From Sulfurovum sp. (GTDB taxonomy: Bacteria; Campylobacterota; Campylobacteria; Campylobacterales; Sulfurovaceae): a DNA stretch of 50,402 nt. Of this stretch, positions 45,630 to 50,402 are shown in pieces. The notes beneath the pieces were generated by a model, which worked only from the letters and a program-made list of their open reading frames with translations, ran no database searches and had not been told where the DNA came from. The position numbers were made by a program, and so were the translations under genes. The stretch lies in contig JAAXPZ010000075.1 of the NCBI GenBank assembly GCA_012329065.1, positions 1 to 50,402 of the forward strand. The letters run 5' to 3'. The stretch's first letter is position 1; each line of letters begins with the position of its first letter.

Positions 45630-46692
45630 AGGTTCTTACCTTGGTGTCTATCTCGATAATCTCATCTATATTTTTTGCTCGAATATCTTTAAACTTCTCG
45701 AAGGTATCCAAGACCATCTCACTCATACCAAAAAAACTACACTGCTCTTTTTGAAATTTCTCTATAGCTACTTCATTGGCAGCATTGACTACCACACCTA
45801 AGTGGGGATTTTTTAGTAGTTGTTCTTTGATGTTCCAAATAGGGTAGCGTTCAGGCTCTATAGGTAGAAATTCTAATCCACCAATAGACAGCAAATCTAT
45901 AGGAGGGAGTACTTCGTCTGTGACTTCACCATTGAGAGCAAAAGCGATAGGGAGTTTCATGTCTACTCCTGCAAAATGCGCTGTGGTAGAACCATCTTTG
46001 AATTCGCATAAGGCATGAATGATAGATTTTTTCTCTATCACTGCATCGATATTTGAGGTATCAAAGAGCCATTTGGCTTCAAGAAGTTCAAAAAGCTTAT
46101 TGGTCATTGTGGCAGAGTCTATGGTGATCTTGTTGCCCATAGACCAGTTGGGGTGCTTGAGTGCATCTGAGAATTTAGCATCTTTTATCTTGTCTAGATC
46201 CCAATCACGAAAAGCTCCTCCGCTAGCTGTAACATAGAGCTTGGAAAAAGGGCGAGAATTCATCAGATACCATAATCCAAAGTGCTCAGAGTCTATGGGA
46301 GTTATTTTGCTAGTATCTATAAATTCACCCGCAACAACTAGTGACTCTTTGTTGGCTAGGGCTACTCTCTTGCCAAGTGCTATTGATTTTAGCGTAGGCT
46401 TCATACCTGTATATCCAACTAGAGCATTTACTATGGTGTGGCTTTTGCATCTTTCGAGTAGTTCTAATATCCCATTTTCACCACATAGTACAACAGAATG
46501 ATTGACTTTCCCTCTGTCTTTTTCATCCCCAACGGCTACAAATTTGGGATTGTGATCAGCTATTTGTTGATTTAGCAAATCGATACTTTTGCCTGCTACT
46601 AGGGCTTCGATGTGTATATCAAATTGTTTGGCAACGAGCAGAGTGTTGACTCCTATTGAGCCAGTTGACCCAAGAACTGCTATGCTGTCCAT
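45613..46692 (-). CDS. dxr: 1-deoxy-D-xylulose 5-phosphate reductoisomerase
   Basis: 359 residues: NADPH-binding AVLGSTGSIGVNTL at the start, GYTGMKPTLKSIALGKRVALANKES, the metal/substrate segment DSEHFGLWYLM, SGGAFRDW and PNWSMGNKITIDSATM. It makes 2-C-methyl-D-erythritol 4-phosphate, the committed step of the non-mevalonate isoprenoid route that also feeds undecaprenyl carriers. The ATG directly follows the cdsA stop. SEHFG differs slightly from the common SEHSA form but retains the Ser, Glu and His. Confidence 0.95.
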   Translation of the reverse strand: MDSIAVLGSTGSIGVNTLLVAKQFDIHIEALVAGKSIDLLNQQIADHNPKFVAVGDEKDRGKVNHSVVLCGENGILELLERCKSHTIVNALVGYTGMKPTLKSIALGKRVALANKESLVVAGEFIDTSKITPIDSEHFGLWYLMNSRPFSKLYVTASGGAFRDWDLDKIKDAKFSDALKHPNWSMGNKITIDSATMTNKLFELLEAKWLFDTSNIDAVIEKKSIIHALCEFKDGSTTAHFAGVDMKLPIAFALNGEVTDEVLPPIDLLSIGGLEFLPIEPERYPIWNIKEQLLKNPHLGVVVNAANEVAIEKFQKEQCSFFGMSEMVLDTFEKFKDIRAKNIDEIIEIDTKVRTYASTR

Positions 46693-47457
46693 TTATATGC
46701 CAAATGCTTGTAAAAGAATATAGATTGCAATAGAGGCAAAGAGGTATCCATCTACCCTGTCAAGCACTCCTCCGTGTCCAGGAAGTAGCTTGCCACTATC
46801 TTTGACTCCTGCTCTTCTCTTGAGGTAACTCTCAAAGAGATCACCATATATGGATACTTTGGAGCCTATGAATGATATTATTAATGCCGTTAAGAAGGAT
46901 ATATCTAGTAGCAAGACACCAGCGATAGCACCTATGATGGCTCCAGCAACGATACCTCCATAGACACCTTCGAGTGTTTTGTTGGGTGAGGTTTCACAAA
47001 ACTTTCTCTTGCCAATAGATTTGCCAACAAAAAATGCTCCCACATCAGTGAGTGCTACAATTATAAGCATCCAGATTAGAGAAGTCATTCCATATTCAAG
47101 GTTTAGCATCCAGACAAAAAGCATCCCTGCTGTTGGGTAGAGTAGAGGCAAAAAGCCTTTCACCTCTAGTTTGGGCCAGTATGCGATGGAGCCAGCAAAG
47201 ACTATCATGGCAAAAAACAGTATGTCTGAGGGGTGAGGATATAGTCCGATAATTATCCAGATCAGCATAGCGTAGAGGAATATTCGTGTATCTGTGACAT
47301 CAAAGAGCTTGGTAGCTTCATAAAATGCTATTAGGTAAACAAGCCCAAAAAAGAACCATGTGAGAAAATCATTGTTTATCAGCCCCACTGTAGCTACGAC
47401 AAGCAAGAGTATGCCAGCTGTTTTCCAGCGATCCATGTGGTCTGTGATGATTTTCAC
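46693..47457 (-). CDS. cdsA: Phosphatidate cytidylyltransferase
   Basis: 254 residues with six or more hydrophobic segments and the C-terminal CdsA signature: a GDLFESYLKRRAGVKD segment followed by LLPGHGGVLDRVDG. It makes CDP-diacylglycerol for phospholipid synthesis in the inner membrane. It is followed immediately by dxr, a pairing often seen in Campylobacterota and other bacteria. AAGGAAAG lies upstream of the start. Confidence 0.94.
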   Translation of the reverse strand: MKIITDHMDRWKTAGILLLVVATVGLINNDFLTWFFFGLVYLIAFYEATKLFDVTDTRIFLYAMLIWIIIGLYPHPSDILFFAMIVFAGSIAYWPKLEVKGFLPLLYPTAGMLFVWMLNLEYGMTSLIWMLIIVALTDVGAFFVGKSIGKRKFCETSPNKTLEGVYGGIVAGAIIGAIAGVLLLDISFLTALIISFIGSKVSIYGDLFESYLKRRAGVKDSGKLLPGHGGVLDRVDGYLFASIAIYILLQAFGI

Positions 47458-47549
47458 TGTTCTTTCCTTTTTTTGTTTTTGTAATTATATCAAATATAGT
47501 GTTAAGTGCTACGAGTATTATTTGACTTCAGCCCAACACTCCTAACTCC

Positions 47550-48917
47550 TCACTCTCTTATCTCCACCCCATCTTTTCTTACAGCGATAGTTTGATATTT
47601 ATCATATTCTACACTACTGCCTTCTTGGATTTTGACAAACTTCCTCTTGGTGTAGTCTACGAGATAATCTCCCGATGCTTTTGCTGAGAAATCTACACAT
47701 AGTTTGGCGGCAGCTTGCAGTACCGAGTCAGGGAGATTTTGTTTGTCTGTACGGATGATGACATGAGACCCTGGTATCTCTCTGGTATGCATCCAGATAT
47801 CGTTGCCTTTGGCGGCTTGGAGTAGTTTCTGGTTTTCGTTGGAGTTTCTGCCTACCATTACTTTATAGTCTTCTATCCAGAAGAGTTCGCCAAAGCGAAG
47901 CTTCTCTTTTTTGCGTTGCTGTTTAGCTTTTTTTGGCACTAAAAGCTCTAATTCGTAAAAAGTTTTGGCGTTTTCTATGGCATGTAGTATATTTTCATAA
48001 AAGAGCTTCTTGCTACTTAGGTTTTCTACTTCAATATGGATATTTTTTGCTCTATTTTTTGCTTTTTTTGAGAGGCTAAAATAGTAGTCACTCATACGGG
48101 TAGGCTTGATGTCTTCTGGAAGAGGTATCTCTACTGGATTGCCCAAAAAATCATCTGTTTTTAGATACTTGTCAAATGGCTTGATATGATAGATATTTGC
48201 CAGTATGATATTACCATATTCTTGGTATGTACTTGCTTCTTGGGCAAGCTTTTTTTGATCTGGAAGCTTAGTGGTGGTTTGCGATATTTTCTTGATTTTT
48301 TTTGTGATTGATGCAGATTTTACTTTTTTTGCCTGTTCTATTTTTTGCTCTTGAGTTTTGAGATATAGAGTCTCTAGATACATATCGATATCCTCTAAGG
48401 AAAGGGCAGATCCTGTATCTACTCTATCTATATTTTCCTTCTTGGGTCTTAAAGGGAGTGACAGTAGCTCCACACCCGGTCTTACCACACGAAAAGAGCT
48501 ATCAGCATCAATGTGCCTAAGAGCCTCGATGATGATGCCATTCTCATCTAGCAATATAGCATTGGTGTTTTTGCCTGTAAACTCTAGCTGTAGCCTTATT
48601 GTTTTATCTTTATAGCTACTCCTGGCCGCTATGTCAAATTGTAAAATACGATCGTTGTCGAGTATATCTACTCTTTGTAGTTTACTCCTGCTTAGTAGTG
48701 AGTGTAGCAAGGTATCAAATGGTGCATTGTAGCTCTGCATAGGTCTTTGGGGGTCTGCTTTGTAGATATGGCTGTGCCCTCTGGTCATATTGAAAAAATA
48801 GCTATGCTGTTTAGTAAATGTTATCTCTATAGTATTGTTTTCTACTCTCCTGACACGAGAGATGAAGTCAAAGTCATTGAGTCGTTTGGCGACGGCTTGG
48901 AGTTCGTGAAGTTTCAT
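47550..48917 (-). CDS. rqcH: NFACT/RqcH-like ribosome quality-control protein
   Basis: 455 residues. An NFACT-N domain includes an Asp-Arg pair in LDNDRILQFD, corresponding to the residues RqcH needs for tRNA engagement. Next come a coiled-coil-rich middle (about 180-330), and an NFACT-R domain with VMVGRNSNENQKLL, GNDIWMHTREIPGSHVII and a basic C-terminal end. RqcH proteins bind obstructed 50S subunits and add alanine tails to stalled chains. It is shorter than the roughly 570 residues of Bacillus RqcH, mainly in the middle. Older annotations call such genes fibronectin-binding protein. Confidence 0.82.
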   Translation of the reverse strand: MKLHELQAVAKRLNDFDFISRVRRVENNTIEITFTKQHSYFFNMTRGHSHIYKADPQRPMQSYNAPFDTLLHSLLSRSKLQRVDILDNDRILQFDIAARSSYKDKTIRLQLEFTGKNTNAILLDENGIIIEALRHIDADSSFRVVRPGVELLSLPLRPKKENIDRVDTGSALSLEDIDMYLETLYLKTQEQKIEQAKKVKSASITKKIKKISQTTTKLPDQKKLAQEASTYQEYGNIILANIYHIKPFDKYLKTDDFLGNPVEIPLPEDIKPTRMSDYYFSLSKKAKNRAKNIHIEVENLSSKKLFYENILHAIENAKTFYELELLVPKKAKQQRKKEKLRFGELFWIEDYKVMVGRNSNENQKLLQAAKGNDIWMHTREIPGSHVIIRTDKQNLPDSVLQAAAKLCVDFSAKASGDYLVDYTKRKFVKIQEGSSVEYDKYQTIAVRKDGVEIRE

Positions 48918-49007
48918 GCTTGTCTTTTTTCGTAGGGGGTCAACTCATGTGTTGGCTCTACCTCTACGGGTATTATTTAATGCAATTCTACCATAACTTT
49001 ATTTTGC

Positions 49008-49013
49008 TATAAT
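49008..49013 (+). promoter_or_regulatory. Candidate extended -10 promoter for leuC
   Basis: TGCTATAAT, an extended -10 element, 34 bases before the leuC ATG, followed by CGCG. It lies in the divergent gap between rqcH and leuC. Confidence 0.5.
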
Positions 49014-49046
49014 TCGCGTAATACAGAACTTACAAGGATACCCTCT

Positions 49047-50321
49047 ATGGGACAGACGATTACAGAGAAGATATTTTCAGAGCATGCAGGCAAGACGGTA
49101 TACGCAGGTGAGATTGTCAGAGTATCCATCGATATGACTATTGGCAATGACATCACTACACCGATATCTATCAAGGCATTTGAGCAGAGCAGAGCAAAAG
49201 AGCTTGCCAATCCAGATGCTTTTGCGATAGTCATGGATCATTATATTCCTGCCAAAGACATAGCTTCAGCCAACCAAGCCAAGATCAGTAGAGAGTTTGC
49301 CTACAAGCATGACCTCAAGTATTTTTTTGATGAAAAAGACATGGGTATAGAACATGCATTGCTTCCTGAGAAAGGGCTAGTCATCCCAGGAGATGTGATT
49401 ATCGGAGCAGATAGTCACACCTGTACACATGGAGCTTTGGGAGCATTTGCAACGGGTATGGGAAGTACAGATATCTCTTTTTCTATCATTACGGGCGGAA
49501 ACTGGTTTAAGGTACCAGAGTCTATAAGGGTCAGCCTTTTGGGTAAGCCAGGCAAACATATTTATGGCAAAGATGTTATCTTGGAGCTTATCCGCATCTT
49601 GGGTGTGGATGGGGCTTTGTATAAGGCTATAGAGTTCGTTGGTGATGGTGTAGAGTATTTGGATATGTCAGATAGATTTTCTATGTGTAACATGGCGATA
49701 GAAGCGGGAGCTAAGAGCGGGATATTTGCTGTAGATGCTACTTCTAAAGCCTACCTTGATGAACGAGCCCAGGCAAATGGAGGCTTGAGATCCAATCCCA
49801 AGTTGCATTATTCAGACAGTGATGCCAACTATTGCAGAGAGATCACTATCGATATGGCATCACTGTCACCAGTCATCGCTTATCCGTTTTTGCCAAGCAA
49901 CGGTAAAAGTGTGGAGCAGGCAGTGGCGGATGATATTAAGATCGATCAAGTAATGATAGGCTCATGCACCAACGGACGCATAGAGGATCTGAGAATCGCA
50001 GCAGAGTTTGTCAAGGGAAAAAGAGTGGCCAGACACACCCGTATGATAGTCACCCCAGCCACACAACAGATATTTCTCCAAGCTCAAAAAGAGGGTCTGA
50101 TGGAGATTCTCATAGGAGCAGGTGCAGTAGTGAGCAATCCAACCTGTGGAGCCTGTTTGGGTGGATATATGGGCATACTTGGCGATGGTGAACGATGTGT
50201 AGCTACTACCAATCGCAACTTTGTAGGACGCATGGGAGCCAGGACTTCTGAGATATATTTAGCCAACTCTGCTATAGCAGCAGCATCTGCAATAGCAGGT
50301 AAGATTGTAGATCCTCGGTAG
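49047..50321 (+). CDS. leuC: 3-isopropylmalate dehydratase large subunit
   Basis: 424 residues of the aconitase superfamily: MGQTITEKIFSEHAG, GADSHTCTHGALGAFATGMG, and the three [4Fe-4S] cysteines C307 (GSCTNGR), C367 and C370 (PTCGACLGG). It isomerises 2- and 3-isopropylmalate in leucine synthesis with LeuD. leuD is not within the window, and a terminator directly follows leuC, so the two are probably not adjacent. The length fits the bacterial/archaeal homoaconitase-like LeuC subgroup. Confidence 0.93.
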   Translation: MGQTITEKIFSEHAGKTVYAGEIVRVSIDMTIGNDITTPISIKAFEQSRAKELANPDAFAIVMDHYIPAKDIASANQAKISREFAYKHDLKYFFDEKDMGIEHALLPEKGLVIPGDVIIGADSHTCTHGALGAFATGMGSTDISFSIITGGNWFKVPESIRVSLLGKPGKHIYGKDVILELIRILGVDGALYKAIEFVGDGVEYLDMSDRFSMCNMAIEAGAKSGIFAVDATSKAYLDERAQANGGLRSNPKLHYSDSDANYCREITIDMASLSPVIAYPFLPSNGKSVEQAVADDIKIDQVMIGSCTNGRIEDLRIAAEFVKGKRVARHTRMIVTPATQQIFLQAQKEGLMEILIGAGAVVSNPTCGACLGGYMGILGDGERCVATTNRNFVGRMGARTSEIYLANSAIAAASAIAGKIVDPR

Positions 50322-50338
50322 TTTTTATGCCAGTTATT

Positions 50339-50370
50339 GGTGTTGTCAGAGGACAACACCCTACTTTTTT
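50339..50370 (+). terminator. Intrinsic terminator after leuC
   Basis: A perfect nine-base stem, GGTGTTGTC (50339-50347) and GACAACACC (50352-50360), with an AGAG loop, followed by CTAC and six T residues. Ends leuC transcription. Confidence 0.85.
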
Positions 50371-50402
50371 GTCAAGATAGAGATGCTTATGTGTATCTGT
50401 AT

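Overview
The window is a piece of a chromosome from a member of the Campylobacterota (Epsilonproteobacteria). The evidence is a Campylobacter-type N-glycosylation block (pglB, pglC, pglE, pglF), the gene order tRNA-Thr/Tyr/Gly/Thr-tuf-rpmG-tRNA-Trp-secE-nusG-rplKAJL-rpoB-rpoC, a futalosine-pathway mqnA and low-GC coding sequence. rpoB and rpoC are separate overlapping genes rather than fused as in Helicobacter and Wolinella, so a free-living Sulfurovum/Sulfurimonas-like relative is the better guess; I cannot name the genus.

Region 1 (1-14132, all +) is a tightly packed surface-glycan locus. Two tandem modules each hold a GT4 glycosyltransferase followed by a class II (N-terminal Cys) amidotransferase. 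The second amidotransferase is an unusual fusion of a glutaminase domain with a WbpG-like N-acetyl-sugar amidotransferase. A WecB-type epimerase and a WbuB-like glycosyltransferase follow. Next come the oligosaccharyltransferase PglB, the phosphoglycosyltransferase PglC, a short left-handed-beta-helix acyltransferase in the place usually held by pglD, the aminotransferase PglE and the dehydratase PglF. Together they look able to build a bacillosamine-type first sugar, extend it with amidated amino sugars, and transfer the glycan to protein.

Region 2 (14133-21050) is housekeeping and accessory material: a ComEA-like secreted helix-hairpin-helix protein with a very lysine-rich tail, gltX, mqnA, moaD-moaE-moeA, a phage-CI-like S24 regulator with a small divergent ORF, a DUF309 protein, yaaA and a 32-residue membrane peptide gene overlapping yaaA.

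Region 3 (21136-38780, +) is the translation/transcription superlocus: a consensus promoter, four tRNAs, tuf, rpmG, tRNA-Trp, secE, nusG, rplK, rplA, rplJ, rplL, rpoB, rpoC, then rpsL, rpsG, fusA. It contains several strong RNA hairpins: before tuf, in the rplA-rplJ gap with mutually exclusive stems, and between rplL and rpoB.

Region 4 (38800-48917, all -) holds a DUF2853 protein, a stand-alone CI-like DNA-binding protein paralogous to the N-terminus of the S24 regulator in region 2, a degenerate GGDEF/EAL membrane protein, gyrB, tsaD, a Phd/VapC-type toxin-antitoxin pair with a clear operator-promoter, an RBBP9-like hydrolase, dxr, cdsA and an rqcH-like NFACT gene. leuC (+) with a terminator closes the window. 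I found no CRISPR array, insertion sequence, prophage structural gene or rRNA gene. No gene-free stretch exceeds about 300 bases; the longest gaps, 35469-35705 and 26567-26779, hold the hairpin and promoter elements listed.
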